Positions 35,046 to 47,392 of a DNA stretch of 64,000 nt are shown here, in pieces. A program made the translations under genes and the position numbers. The notes under the pieces were generated by a model. The model was not told where the DNA came from. It saw only the letters and a list, made by a program, of their open reading frames with translations, and did no database searches. The DNA comes from Watersipora subatra (Eukaryota > Bryozoa > Gymnolaemata > Cheilostomatida > Watersiporidae), in contig NC_088714.1 of the NCBI RefSeq assembly GCF_963576615.1, forward strand, positions 37,923,143 through 37,987,142, read 5' to 3'. The first letter of the stretch is position 1. Every line of letters begins with the position of its first letter.

Positions 35046-36967
35046 GAGGTTACAACAAACGCTCTTCATGTTGTTTACATCTCTACGGAGAGTTTTCCCC
35101 GTTTTCCATATTCCAAATGTTGGTGTGAGCTAGACGTAAGTGTTAATATCAATTAGAGTTGTTCTACTGACCTGTGCGTTACGGAATTACAGCTATGCTG
35201 CTGTTTTCTTTGTACATATGTTAAATTTTTAAACTTGAAATAGTTAATTTCCTTCCAGTGGCACGTTTCAAAGCCTTCCATAGGCGAATTTGTATTATAC
35301 AACATTCTGATAGTTCATTATCAATGTTACCTAACCTTTTTTTAAACCTAATGCTTTTTGTATACTTTACGTAATACTCAACACATTTTATTTTTAGTAG
35401 GTTCACGCATCATTCTATTCACTATAGTTTTTCATGGCTGTTACAGTGTTATGTGTGAGTGTGAATAAATTGTGTTATGCATAACTCATCCGAATTCACA
35501 CACAACATCACTGTTGAATTTGCTTGTCATATTATTTTATTTTGACTACGTTTAGTTTGTGTACTTTTGCTTAGCTTGTGGGAGCTAATTTTATTATTAT
35601 TAATTCAAGTACAAGTGAACGTGGTTAGCTATTGTAAGCAATACTGCTATTTACCAGTAAAAGTTACTTCTTTATTCTATAAGTCAAGCAATTGAGATAC
35701 GCAACTAACAAAATTCTAAACAATAATATTAATGACAAAAGGGTAAAATAGCTAATGGAAGTTACATCCTTACTCGAACGGTCGTCCGTGTTTGCTTGGC
35801 TCGGTCCGTGTGGCTGCGAGTTTCGATAGTCAGATGAGAGTCATGGCAGTCCTTATATGAAGAGAGATAGGTAGTTGAGATAGTGGTGTAGAAGAGGCTC
35901 AGCTGATGAAGGAAAACGAGGCTCCATAGGCAGGAGAGAGAGAGAGGCTCCTCAGCAGGCAGAGGGGAGAGCGTTTAAGGATGTTCTCAGGAAGAGAGAA
36001 AGATGGAGTTAGAGCTGGGAATAGAGATGCTGACTCATTGGAACTGTTCTCTTTTATAGATCTCTGGGATGTGGGATGGTTAGCCTGCGGGGGTAGGTTG
36101 AGTGTTAAGGTTCAATGTTTTCTGTCAGTCGTATGAAGATATATTGTTTGCGTAAGTCTTCAGCTGGTGCACGTGATGTCAGCGTGTAGGGTGGAGCTTG
36201 TGACTTACTCCTGGTATCTAGGTCATGTTTGACAGTGGTGGCAGATCTATATGTGTGCACTCATTTTATTCGTCTCTAATGTTTCTCTGGTGGTTTTCTG
36301 GTGAAGGTGGTTGGTAGGTTTAATTGCTTCCACTTCCCTTTGTTGGTTTCCGCAGGCGGTGCTGATGCAGTTTCCATAACTGATTTCTTCCTATTCGGAA
36401 GTTTCTAATTTTCTTTTGACGTTTTCAATTATTGGAGCTTTTGACATCTTTTAGACGTCTTGCTGCTTGTACGCATTATATGCTTATCATGTGGTCTGGT
36501 TGCATTCCTTATTGGTATATTGTTTTTGCAGTATTTTCATACAACAACAGAACTCGATAGGTTTAGTTAGACAAACATTGCTTGGCCATTGCATACATTT
36601 TTTTAGTGATGCAAAATCTCACTGCACTCGTTGCAATAAATAGATTGAACTTTTTTACTCAGTTTAATCTCACAATTGTCTCAGCTTGTCTTGAATTTTT
36701 ACGAAGCTGTACATCAAGTCTTTTGTAGTCACAGGTTTTTCCCACATTATTATTTTTTATGTATGGGAAGAACCTAGAGTTATCTTCATTAGTACTCACA
36801 AAATAAAGCAATTTCTAGTTCTAGTGTATTAGCAAGTTAGAATAAATATTAGTTTAAATAAAGCATGCATAGTTACTAACAAACATTGTTTATCTCCGCA
36901 TAATGCAAATATTAATTAATTAGTTACAGCGTGTTCTCATTCCCAATTGATTAAAAGCATTTACGAT
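35046..36967. other. Intergenic, no recognised gene
   Basis: 1.9 kb between mobile elements. A purine-rich GC-higher patch (35830-36060, GAGAGAGAGAGGCTCC and similar) stands out from the AT-rich surroundings but encodes nothing recognisable. Confidence 0.45.
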
Positions 36968-37152
36968 TGTTCTGGTTTCTAGTATGAGTTACAGACTTTA
37001 TGATTTAGTAATATGTCGAGGTAATATTTATGTTTTATGACCTTGGCTACGCTGATGCAAGAGGCCGGCCCCATGTTTATTATTGTAGGTAATGAAAATG
37101 TACAATCGCATAGACAACGAATACGCATAGTATCTATACAATATCATTAACA
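36968..37152 (-). repeat. 3' LTR of Ty3/gypsy element
   Basis: 185 bp, reading TGTTAATGATATT at its start and AGAACA at its end on the minus strand. Directly matches 40505-40686. Immediately upstream on the minus strand (37153-37162) lies the polypurine tract AAAAAGGGGA. Confidence 0.85.
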
Positions 37153-37399
37153 TCCCCTTTTTCATCAAGTGGAGTTGTACTAACGAAATGAGTTTGTGAG
37201 TATAGAATTGAAGAATGTCCAATAAAAGTATATAATGTCTTGTGGTATGGCTGCTCTTGATCACTTGGACTGCCGCACTACCTAGGTGTAGGCCCGTGGA
37301 GTGCGGGTTAGCTGTCATCAAGGACCAGTGGGCCTCCACCAGCCTGTGCTGGTACATGGGTGTCTAGTTGTGAGAAATAACAAAGTCTTTTAATCTGCT

Positions 37400-38215
37400 T
37401 GAGAGTTTGGGTTCTCTAGCTGGTTGTGTTCTAGTGCGTGGTACTGGCATAACTTCTACTGTGTTATTTGGGCATAACTTCTACTGTGTTATTTGTGGCA
37501 TCAGATGCTGGTACACATGTCACTACTGGCTCCTCATTTGTAGCAGAGATCAACTCATCTGGTATGGGTGCCATGATGGCTGGTACCTCAGAACTAGTAG
37601 GGGCTGGTTTGAGGTCTACTCTACATTATTTCTACGAACTTTGGCATCTGTATTTTCATTCCAGACAGTGTATGATCAGTCTGATAGCTGGTCTAGTATC
37701 TTTTCATGACACCTTTTGGAGACCTTGAGGTTCTACAGTAGAACTGGATCACCAAAGTTTAAGGTTCGCAGGTCTTTGGCTTCTTTGTCGTAACTTGTTT
37801 GGGTAACTAACTTCTTTTTTTGTTTCTCTTGGAGCACTGTCTCATTTTCTCCCTGTTGTCATTGTCAAATCCTGTTGGTAGTATAGAACTTGTGAATCCG
37901 CCCAGCATCCTCTCAACTAGCTATGTTGACACAGTTGCTTTTGGTGTGTTCCTGTACTTGAGCAGTGCCAGGTAAGGGTCTTGAGATCTTCTCATCAGCC
38001 TCTTAACTATTCTGACTGCTGATTCAACCTTGCCATTCGATTGTTGATGACCCGGAGAACTGATTGTGTGGATAGACACCCACTCTCAGCTAAAAGAGGC
38101 AAACTCTGCTGACGTAAATTGAGGTCTATTGTCTGATTGAACCTGATGTAGTATTCTATATCTGGAGAAGGTCTTTTTATATGCTTTTATCATTGTGAGT
38201 GGGTCAGATTTGTTT
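37400..38215 (-). pseudogene. Gypsy integrase core and C-terminal region, broken
   Basis: Minus strand: DPLTMIKAYKKTFSRYRI, QSDNRPQFTSAEFASFS, stop, then HTISSPGHQQSNGKVESAV, RLMRRSQDPYLALLKYR. The second Asp (SDN) and Glu (KVE) of the DDE triad are visible. Stops interrupt the frame, and the part after about 37740 is too decayed to assign. Confidence 0.75.
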
Positions 38216-39329
38216 AGATTAGGGGGTTCTTAATCAGTGGCAAATTTCTCACCAGTGGGAAATTTGAGGATTTGAAGTGGGAAATTCTCAAGCTTCGGAT
38301 TGAAAATATTGATTACGCGCATTTCAAGGATATAGTTGTTGTACTGTATTTTCACTACATACATTGTGCAGATACATGCTTGTATTGAGGGTACAACTGT
38401 ATTAATACGGAAACCAAGCTTTGTGATGTATCAAGCAGCTTATTGGATAATTAGTCTGCATTGCATCAGCTATGTATCACTACCACACTACTGAGGCATC
38501 ACACAAACATACACCAAATCAGTGGACGTCTAACTTTCCAAGGATGTATGTACACTAACACTAGTCTTGGCAATATTTACTTGCATTGAATACATACGTA
38601 GTGTAAGATTGAGAATATTTACCCGAAATCTATAATCACACTTTAAAAAAAAATGTTTACCCATTAGATTACAAAATAACCAAACTAGAAGAATCATCAC
38701 AGCCATAAAAAGTGAAATCACCAACCACTAGGATGCTGCCTCTATGACAAGCACTTGTGTTTTTTTACTAAATGCATGCTTATTTTTAACAACTATGAAT
38801 CATATACTGCCTCTTATAAAAGAAGTCAGTACAGATACTGTGAACTAGTCAGTATTTTTATTCTAAGGAGCAACAACCATCAATATGCTTGCTCATGGCT
38901 TTATGCCTTTATTGTCACAATTAGCTTGAAATTTGAACCACATTTATACTTTAATACTTTCTGGACAAGAACGCTTTACTATTTACTACTACCATTTTAC
39001 TGTATGACCAGGAAAAGGCGCCAACAAGGTGCATAAATACATTATTATGTTTTACTTCAATGTATGTTTTTACTGTGATTTTTTATCAAACTATCATGTT
39101 TCATTCAAGCATACTACAAGCTCTACAAGAACTTGTGTAATGACATTACGTGACATTACACAGCTTCATGATATCACTGAATAGCTTTGCCATACTTTTG
39201 CTTGTCCTCTGATTTATTATAATCAACGCTTTAGTTTGTCAACCTGAACTTCACAAGTGTCTTATGATTTGACTCTAGAACCATCAAACAGCTGCAGATA
39301 GGTGTTGTCAAGTTTGAGACTCGGTTCTG

Positions 39330-39660
39330 CATGAGGCTCCAGTGTCTAGCTGATATTTAATCACTTTCTTTTTACTTCCGCTTTTAGTTTCAAACTGATA
39401 TTTAATCAGTTTTTATTGATACTAGTAACTTTTTATGTTGTTCTGTTACCTTGATCACCATTATCGATTCATCTGATTCTCATTCGTTGTCTCTTTCGTT
39501 GTCTTCTTCTGCTAACTGATGCACAGCTTTAGACCTACATGGCTTTTCATAGTGATTATAATTATTACATCCATGACATACCTTGCCATATGCCGGACAT
39601 CTTCTGGGGGCATGGTTTGTTCCACAATTTCCACATTGTGCTCTTGCAATGGAGTTACTG
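39330..39660 (-). pseudogene. Gypsy zinc-knuckle and protease remnant
   Basis: Minus strand: CGNCGTNHAPRRC and CHGCNNYNHYEKPC, two CCHC zinc knuckles, then about 190 bp later IKYQLDTGASC, the aspartic protease active site. Stops lie between and after these, so it is not functional. Confidence 0.75.
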
Positions 39661-39662
39661 GA

Positions 39663-40440
39663 TTATGATCTCAAAGTTCGTCTATTGGACTGTTGGGTTC
39701 TGATCTGATAGCTGCTCTGTTCCACTACATGTATTGCCTCCTCAGGGTTGATTAGTTTGAAGTCATTGCTAGACGGTTCACAAAGCTTGCATTGCTTGAT
39801 TGCAGTGGCTAAATATAGATCATCGATTTCTAATAAGCCGCGCTTTGTACGCTCGTCATTGGTGCCCAATAACAGAGCTTTTAGCATGAAATCATCAAAC
39901 ATATCCTCAAGTTTTCCTTTTTTAGTTACTTCGTGGGAACTTGTCACAAAGTCATTGATATGTCTTATTCCCCAAGGTCAACTAGCTAGCAGAAATGACC
40001 TACTTACACAATTGTTGTTTTTTGCCTAGAGTGACCCATTCTCCTAATATGACATGGCTTGCTATATCTTCTTGCGTGCTAGTCAGTTGATTAAATAGTT
40101 TGTAAGAAACAAGTCAACCTCTCATTCCTACACAACTTAAGGATTTATCAGTCATCAATGGATTGGTCTCTTTGCTTCAATGATAACAGTTGATGGCGTT
40201 TCACAACTTTGTTGGAAGTTTTCTGACAAAACCCCTCAAATACTAGCACATCCTTTAGAACATCTTTAGATTTTCTAGTTTCATATTTGAATGTTTTGAG
40301 TATGTCCACACCTCGTGGCCCAATGCATCTTAGAAGCAGAGCTACCTTGACTTTATCATCTTTACCTCTGAATCTTACCATTGCATAAGTAGGTCGCCTC
40401 CATCTTCGATTGGCTTAGGGGTAAATCCATTCCTCGACTC
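39663..40440 (-). pseudogene. Gypsy gag, broken
   Basis: Minus strand: VKVALLLRCIGPRGVDI, TFKYETRKSKD, VKRHQLLSLKQRDQSIDD, typical of Ty3/gypsy capsid. A second segment after a frame break reads FDDFMLKALLLGTND and LYLATAIKQCKLCE. Disabled by stops. Confidence 0.75.
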
Positions 40441-40504
40441 ATGATTATAGATAATTCCGGTTCTCTGAGTGTTCATGAATATTTTCCTCACTCATAGGGC
40501 ACCA

Positions 40505-40686
40505 TGTTCATGTATCTAGTATGAGTTACACACTTTATGATTTAGTGATATGTCGAGATAATATTTATGTTTTATGACCGTCGCCACTCTGCTGCAAGAG
40601 ACCGGCCCCGTGTTTATTATTGTAAGGAATGAAAATGTACGATCGCATAGACAACGAATACGCATAGTATTTTTATAATATCAACA
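40505..40686 (-). repeat. 5' LTR of Ty3/gypsy element
   Basis: 182 bp, minus strand TGTTGATATT to ATGAACA, followed directly by the putative primer binding site TGGTGCCC. About 85-90 percent identical by eye to the 3' LTR. Confidence 0.85.
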
Positions 40687-41927
40687 GCAATAGATCATAA
40701 AACTTGCTACAAACTTTAGCTAATCATAGTACATGTTTTTGTTCAAAACAGTCGCTGTAATCATTATTTTTAATAAAAATGATTATAGATCATACATATT
40801 TGTAGCTGCTGTGGCTCTCATTGGTTTGTCTATTGCTAATGTATCTTTAATACGAACTCTATAATATCTGATAGAGTTTTCCACTTAGTATTAGCCTCAA
40901 CATTTCAGCAAAACCTTATTTATTATTTTACTAGCTGTGCTACCCGGCATTGCCCGGGTATTAAAAATCAGCTTATAAACAATGGGAGGTAATGAAACTT
41001 GCCTGCCACTTGCTATTAGCCTGGGACATTGTCAATGGGTAATTTGAGTAAGCTTACTAATAAGAGCTACCAGCTTCTCATCACATTACACCATAACTTT
41101 GCGTCATGACCAAAAGTGGTAGCTATTTGCTCCCATATAGCGACATATATTGCCTAATAAATTCATCAAAGTAGAGGGTCCGAGATCTTCTGCCATATGG
41201 ATTTTTTATTCCAAGCTGAACAACACACATACGACCAACATTGAGAAATATATATCTATATGGATAAGCTTGGTATAAAGGTGACCTATGACTTGCACGG
41301 AACCAAGCTGAACAACACACATACGACCAACATTGAGAAATATATATCTATATGGATAAGCTTGGTATAAAGGTGACCTATGACTTGCACGGAACCAACA
41401 GTCTTTTCAAGTTTTAAATCACAATTCTGATTATTAGTCTGCTTTTTATGTTGTAAACTAAGTAACAAGCTCACTAGGGTGATGCTTTGGTTTTAGAATA
41501 CAAACAAGTATTTCTCACTGATAGATGTTAGCGCATAGTTGTTTGTCTAAACTCAAGTATACTTCATTAATGTTTTTAACATTTGTTGTTTTTTCATCTC
41601 CTATAATAACCTACAACAAACTTTTTATGTTAAAGTCCAAAGTCCCCATAAAAGTCTCTTTTACGGGGACTCTACAATAAGAGCAATGTGACTAAATCAC
41701 AGTTGATTTTGCTACAAAGTTGGCCAAATAAATGAAAATATATCAGTCATTGAAGGCCATCTATACTTGAATTTATTTAAGTATCAATAGTAATATGATA
41801 CATTAGCATTGATAAAATCAAACTATAGTCTGTGTGCTTATATTACACTATGTTCTGGTGATCTCAGTGCTGGTTAGTATATTGTAAGGCATACACAAGT
41901 ATATTGTGTTTTGCAGAAATATAGTCA
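40687..41927. promoter_or_regulatory. B9D2 5' flank with repeats
   Basis: Upstream region of B9D2. A hairpin-forming TACCCGGCATTGCCCGGGTA at about 40950, followed by TTAAAAATCAGC, is a motif I know as the end of a common invertebrate repeat. A perfect 92-bp duplication occupies 41211-41302 and 41303-41394. The last 400 bp before the start codon show no clear core promoter. Confidence 0.5.
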
Positions 41928-44643
41928 ATGGCAGAAGTACACATAATAGGCCAAGTTCAAGGGGCGACAGGTTTTCCAGAACATAGCCTTTTCTGTAAAT
42001 GGGGAATACATGCCGGTGAGCATTGCTTGATTTCCAAAGAGATCTTCCTACAAACGTTTTTCTTTGATGAAATGCTGATACAAAATATCTGTTGATAGCC
42101 AAGCAAGATTTCAGATCACATGTGATTTGGGCACTGGTGAAGTGCTATTAGTTATAGTTGGTATCAAGTAGGTTAGTGTCTTTTTGTAAGTATTAGATTC
42201 AAGATAGTGACTCAATGCTAACATATATGGCTAGTTACTCGGACATATTACCCCTATCTACACTTTGGTAATGTTTTACATTTGGGATTAACTTTAAAGG
42301 TGGCGCATGGAGAATTATAAATGGCCAGAGACACGGACAAACTCAGGTTGATCTTCCACAAAATGAGGCAATGGCAGCCTGGTCTCATCCTATCGACATC
42401 CATTATGTAACCAAAGGTCTTCAAGGTTTGTCAGGCAATTGCAATGGAAAATTCGCCTGTTCAGGCGAATTTTAAGTTGAAAGCCATGGATGAGTGTATA
42501 CTGGTGGTTAAAATTAATTGCATAATGCCCATAATAAGAACTATCTATGGCCATAATAAGAACTATCTATGGCCATAATAAGAACTATCTATGGCCATAA
42601 TAAGAACTATCTATGTAGATCTTAAAGTTTGTCCGTCTGTTCAGTTATAGTGATTAAAATCTAGCAAATATTCGATCTCGTAACCACCCAGTCGGCGGAC
42701 CAGCGATCTAATCCACTACACTATGATAGCCAAGCTGTCAATGACTGTTAGCACGTTCATGAAGCTCTTGGGGTCATTAAATAGCACGGTTGACATTTAC
42801 GCGTAACGTAATGTTACGCAAACACAAATTGTTTTAGTAAAGGTAAGCTTACCATTACTGGTGTACCGGGTAAGTTACTCAAATTATTTTGGGTAATTGT
42901 TGTATTACCCAAGCAATGGCGGGCATTGTGTTAGTTATATATATTTTTTTCAAAGTTGGTCGTCATTGTATACATCCAGCTATAACTATTAAGTTCTTGG
43001 AATTAAAAATCCAAGATCTGATGGATTTGAACTCACAGAGATTAGTGCCACAAGTTTAGAATCCAGGCACTCTACCACTGAGCCATGTAACGCATCATGA
43101 TCTAATTATCATATATCCTATAATAGTGCTTGCAAAGGCTAATTATTTTAGCAATGCGCCTGTGCGTTGCGATGCCCTGTTAGAAAATATTTTAGGACCT
43201 AACTATATGCAACATGATGCGTCTTCCTCTTTTTCGTTATGGCTCATTTGTTCGGCCCCAAGATATCAACAATAATTTATCTCGAATTTACAATTTGACG
43301 ATTTGTATACTAATTATATACGTCATTAAAATTGTACGTTGCTCGCCATGGCGATTTCAGCGTTATGGTAACCATTTTTGAACTTCTATTTCCAGTTTTT
43401 CGTAAGGTTCAATTGTTATATCGCGGTCAAAGCCAATTTTTTGCATGCGAACAATTGCATTATAACATTATTTTCATAGGAAGAGCCTCAACATTCTCTC
43501 TCCATTCGGTCAGACAAACACAGTACGATATCTCATTTTTTACATTTGTGCCAGTATCGAGAGGTACTAGTATCATCATATTCAAAGTTTCGATGGATAG
43601 CTTCTGGTGTAACAGTAACCTTTTTTATACATACATGCTTCTATGCAAGAATTGTTATTATTCATTTAACATATTCAGAAATTTTTTTTTTTTTTTCTTA
43701 GTTCATACAAATTGTATCATTACCAAATCATATTTTATTGTAATCGTAGCAAAAATAGACCTAATTTAGCCATTACTTAATACATATTTCACATTTACAT
43801 CTAAACCCTTTTTTATTTTTTTATTTATTTGACAAAACATTTTCCCCTTCTACGACTTCTACGCCGGGTACATGTCAAAATTAGGATTCTCAAACCAAAC
43901 TTTAGCCCTCGACTTATGTCAAGTCGATTTGTACGCTGGAATTTTAGGTATATACTCGATGAATGATTGTCATTTTTCATAGTACTTTATACCCTCACTA
44001 AGCTGTTTCCTGATGCTAAATCGCAATAAATAGTGATTTCGAGCTGATGTTTGTCAGGTTGGCCCAAAGTGCATGTGCAAGTGTGGCACCAAGATGCTTT
44101 TGGCAGGAATGAGCTGTACGGATATGGATTTGTACACATACCAACTTCTCCAGGAATGCATGACATTGAGTGCCCCACGTGGAGGCCAGCCGGCTCATGG
44201 AGTGAACACGTGACACAGCATTTCGTTGGCGGTGGTCCTCAACTCAGGTAGGCTATTTTGAATCGGTGTGTCTGGCCTAACGCAAACTCATTGGCTCTTG
44301 AATCCATGTCCCTTATTGATTGCCAGTCATATTACGTTTTAGCAAGCCAGATGGCGCCAATGTTCATGCCTCTCATGTGCTTGCTTTATTTCACCTGAGG
44401 GTTGGATATTATTGTTGGAACTAAATTATTGCAATGATATCATCTCTTGGAGAGCAATTTGTTCATTGGTGGCCACATCACATTTGTTGCTACCAGTTTT
44501 GCTTTACTGAACTTTGTAGAAATCCAGACCTTGTATACTCTGGGGCGGATAGATATAATCTAAAGACTGTCGCTATGGGAACAGTACATTTACACATCAG
44601 TGTCATCACTAGGAACTTTGACAGATACGGCGTAGAATGCTGA
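41928..44643 (+). CDS. B9D2: B9 domain-containing protein 2 (four exons)
   Basis: Part of the tectonic/B9 complex at the ciliary transition zone, the gate for membrane-protein entry into cilia. Exons: 41928-42015, 42300-42425, 44058-44247, 44520-44643. Phases agree and the protein is 175 aa, the length of human B9D2. The N-terminus [10 protein letters not shown] then [66 protein letters not shown] and the C-terminus [10 protein letters not shown] all match the vertebrate protein closely. The single B9 (C2-like) domain spans most of it. Introns 1 and 3 are short (284 and 272 bp); intron 2 (1632 bp) contains SINEs and a small array. An ATTAAA lies 7 nt after the stop, probably too close to be the poly(A) signal. 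Confidence 0.97.
42448..42473. repeat. Perfect 12-bp-arm palindrome
   Basis: AAAATTCGCCTG, TT, CAGGCGAATTTT, located 22 bp after the exon 2 donor of B9D2. Confidence 0.85.
42527..42616. repeat. 22-bp tandem array (4 copies), B9D2 intron 2
   Basis: Unit CCATAATAAGAACTATCTATGG, nearly perfect. Confidence 0.9.
42640..42740 (-). repeat. tRNA-derived SINE fragment
   Basis: The minus strand carries TAGTGTAGTGGATTAGATCG (A-box region) and GAGATCGAAT (diverged B-box). Its tail contains GGACAAACTTTAAGATC, like the copy at 59370-59665. Confidence 0.5.
43010..43620 (-). repeat. Composite SINE, copy in B9D2 intron 2
   Basis: Minus strand: a 5' part shared with 30140-30480, then A-box GGCTCAGTGGTAGAG and B-box GAGTTCAAATCC at 43085-43025, ending TTAATTCCAAGAAC. 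About 230 bp between the shared 5' part and the tRNA unit is not shared with the other copy. Confidence 0.65.
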
Positions 44644-45596
44644 GGAATTATTAAACTACATAGATCTGTTTGTTTTTATACATAATGTATCTCTAGCGAC
44701 TAGTTTAGAATTGGCTTATGCAGAATTGCCAAATCATTCTTGTTTAAATTCTTCTTGTACTTCGGACATTGTTTTCTATAAAGGCAATGACTCGGACATT
44801 GTTTTCTATAAAGGCAATGACATAGTTATTACCCGACATAAAGTTTCACTCCTTGATAAAGACAATAACATATCTACAGTATTCGAGCATTTATACAGTA
44901 CATATCTATCTGTATTGGCATTCCGTAAACAGCATAGCAATCAGTTTCCTTATTGAACAATCCCGACAGAGCAAACAAAAATAAGAATACTCAAATACAG
45001 TAGATGTGTCCTAACAAGCACCCTGTTTGCCCGAATTGCTTCATTGTCAGATAGCACTTGCCTCTATCTCTGTCTTTGCCGTTTTAATCAAAAAATGATG
45101 TGCACCATATGAATGAAAACCAATTGGTTCCACCAACTAGTAAGATCATAGTTAATGCAGGAGTGACTAACACTTGTTCAGGTACAAGCTCATGAAATCA
45201 GTGGCGAATCTCTATGTGGCGAATTTATATGTACAGTATGCTGTACAACTACATTCTACATTACAACTACAACTGTACACTACATACACTAGTGACATGT
45301 ACATCTACATGGTGTCTATTTCCATGATGCTTGTTTTTGTCACAAAAAATTAGCAACCGTTTGCTATGACACGCATTTGCTATGAAAACCCAGTCTTTCA
45401 AGCACAATAATCTTTAACTTACGTAGACATGAGAAAGTCATAAATAACACCATAGAGCTAAATCTTGAAAATAAGACATTGGTTGAGAGAGTTTATGTTG
45501 ATTCTCTAGCACTGTGAGCATAAACTACTAAAATAAACCAAATTATCTAGTCTTTGTTATTATTTATTATTTAATAATCTAAATTATCTCTATGAT
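44644..45596. other. B9D2 3' flank
   Basis: Non-coding downstream region. A 30-bp direct duplication (TCGGACATTGTTTTCTATAA, then AGGCAATGAC) lies at 44761-44820. Confidence 0.5.
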
Positions 45597-47117
45597 AACC
45601 TAGACCGTGACATACTCCTCTAAGCCTAACCTAGACCGTGACATACTCCTCTAAGCCTAACCTAGACCGTGACATACTCCTCTAAGCCTAACCTAGACCG
45701 TGACATACTCCTCTAAGCCTAACCTAGACCGTGACATACTCCTCTAAGCCTAACCTAGACCGTGACATACTCCTCTAAGCCTAACCTAGACCGTGACATA
45801 CTCCTCTAAGCCTAACCTAGACCGTGACATACTCCTCTAAGCCTAACCTAGACCGTGACATACTCCTCTAAGCCTAACCTAGACCGTGACATACTCCTCT
45901 AAGCCTAACCTAGACCGTGACATACTCCTCTAAGCCTAACCTAGACCGTGACATACTCCTCTAAGCCTAACCTAGACCGTGACATACTCTTCTAAGCCTA
46001 ACCTAGACCGTGACATACTCCTCTAAGCCTAACCTAGACCGTGACATACTCCTCTAAGCCTAACCTAGACCGTGACATACTCCTCTAAGCCTAACCTAGA
46101 CCGTGACATACTCCTCTAAGCCTAACCTAGACCGTGACATACTCCTCTAAGCCTAACCTAGACCGTGACATACTCCTCTAAGCCTAACCTAGACCGTGAC
46201 ATACTCCTCTAAGCCTAACCTAGACCGTGACATACTCCTCTAAGCCTAACCTAGACCGTGACATACTCCTCTAAGCCTAACCTAGACCGTGACATACTCC
46301 TCTAAGCCTAACCTAGACCGCGACATACTCCTCTAAGCCTAACCTAGACCGCGACATACTCCTCTAAGCCTAACCTAGACCGTGACATACTCCTCTAAGC
46401 CTAACCTAGACCGTGACATACTCCTCTAAGCCTAACCTAGACCGTGACATACTCCTCTAAGCCTAACCTAGACCGTGACATACTCCTCTAAGCCTAACCT
46501 AGACCGTGACATACTCCTCTAAGCCTAACCTAGACCGTGACATACTCTTCTAAGCCTAACCTAGACCGTGACATACTCCTCTAAGCCTAACCTAGACCGT
46601 GACATACTCCTCTAAGCCTAACCTAGACCGTGACATACTCCTCTAAGCCTAACCTAGACCGTGACATACTCCTCTAAGCCTAACCTAGACCGCGACATAC
46701 TCCTCTAAGCCTAACCTAGACCGCGACATACTCCTCTAAGCCTAACCTAGACCGTGACATACTCCTCTAAGCCTAACCTAGACCGTGACATACTCCTCTA
46801 AGCCTAACCTAGACCGTGGCATACTCCTCTAAGCCTAACCTAGACCGTGACATACTCCTCTAAGCCTAACCTAGACCGTGACATACTCCTCTAAGCCTAA
46901 CCTAGACCGTGACATACTCCTCTAAGCCTAACCTAGACCGTGACATACTCCTCTAAGCCTAACCTAGACCGTGACATACTCCTCTAAGCCTAACCTAGAC
47001 CGTGACATACTCCTCTAAGCCTAACCTAGACCGTGACATACTCCTCTAAGCCTAACCTAGACCGTGACATACTCCTCTAAGCCTAACCTAGACCGTGACA
47101 TACTCCTCTAAGCCTAA
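45597..47117. repeat. 31-bp tandem array, 49 copies, between convergent genes
   Basis: The unit is TCTAAGCCTAACCTAGACCG followed by TGACATACTCC. Extremely homogeneous. A C-for-T variant pair at 46321/46352 recurs at 46693/46724, exactly 12 units (372 bp) away, indicating block duplication. It fills most of the gap between the B9D2 and NDUFAF7 3' ends. Confidence 0.97.
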
Positions 47118-47392
47118 TGACCGCCATCCAGCTGTTGTACACATATTCCATAGAGCTACAATTGAAGAGTTCATCTGTTTGAATTAATGTCAACCAGTCG
47201 TATATTTGTATATTTGTATATTCGTATATTGTACACAGTTTTGACAGTTCCATGAGATCATTAACCAAGTTCATTTCAGGGCACCTAGTTCTATCCTGGG
47301 TTCTACCAGCAATTTATAGCACACATAACAATTCCTAAGTTCACAAGCTTCATCCCAGCAGTAGACTATCACTTTAAAACTGAACATAGACA

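Larger units (their letters stand above)
36968..40686 (-). mobile_element. Degenerate Ty3/gypsy retrotransposon (3.7 kb)
   Basis: Minus-strand order: 5' LTR (40686-40505), primer binding site starting TGGTGCCCTATGAGTGAGG right after it, gag, two CCHC zinc knuckles, protease LDTGA, a ~1-kb region without retroelement similarity, integrase core, polypurine tract AAAAAGGGGA, 3' LTR. LTRs differ at many positions, so the insertion is old. The flanking 5-mers ACGAT and GCAAT match at three of five bases, a weak target duplication. No reverse transcriptase or RNase H motif was found: they were lost or replaced between about 39240 and 38215. Confidence 0.8.

Noticed and set aside
37407..37728. Plus-strand ORFs of 86-100 codons
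   Set aside because: They are antisense to the decayed 3' part of the gypsy element and have no protein features.
43025..43085. Possible tRNA gene (A and B boxes, minus strand)
   Set aside because: No complete cloverleaf or acceptor stem, similar relics occur elsewhere with the same tails, so it is a SINE.
43332..43769. 145-codon plus-strand ORF
   Set aside because: Antisense to the composite SINE in B9D2 intron 2, low complexity, no recognisable domain.
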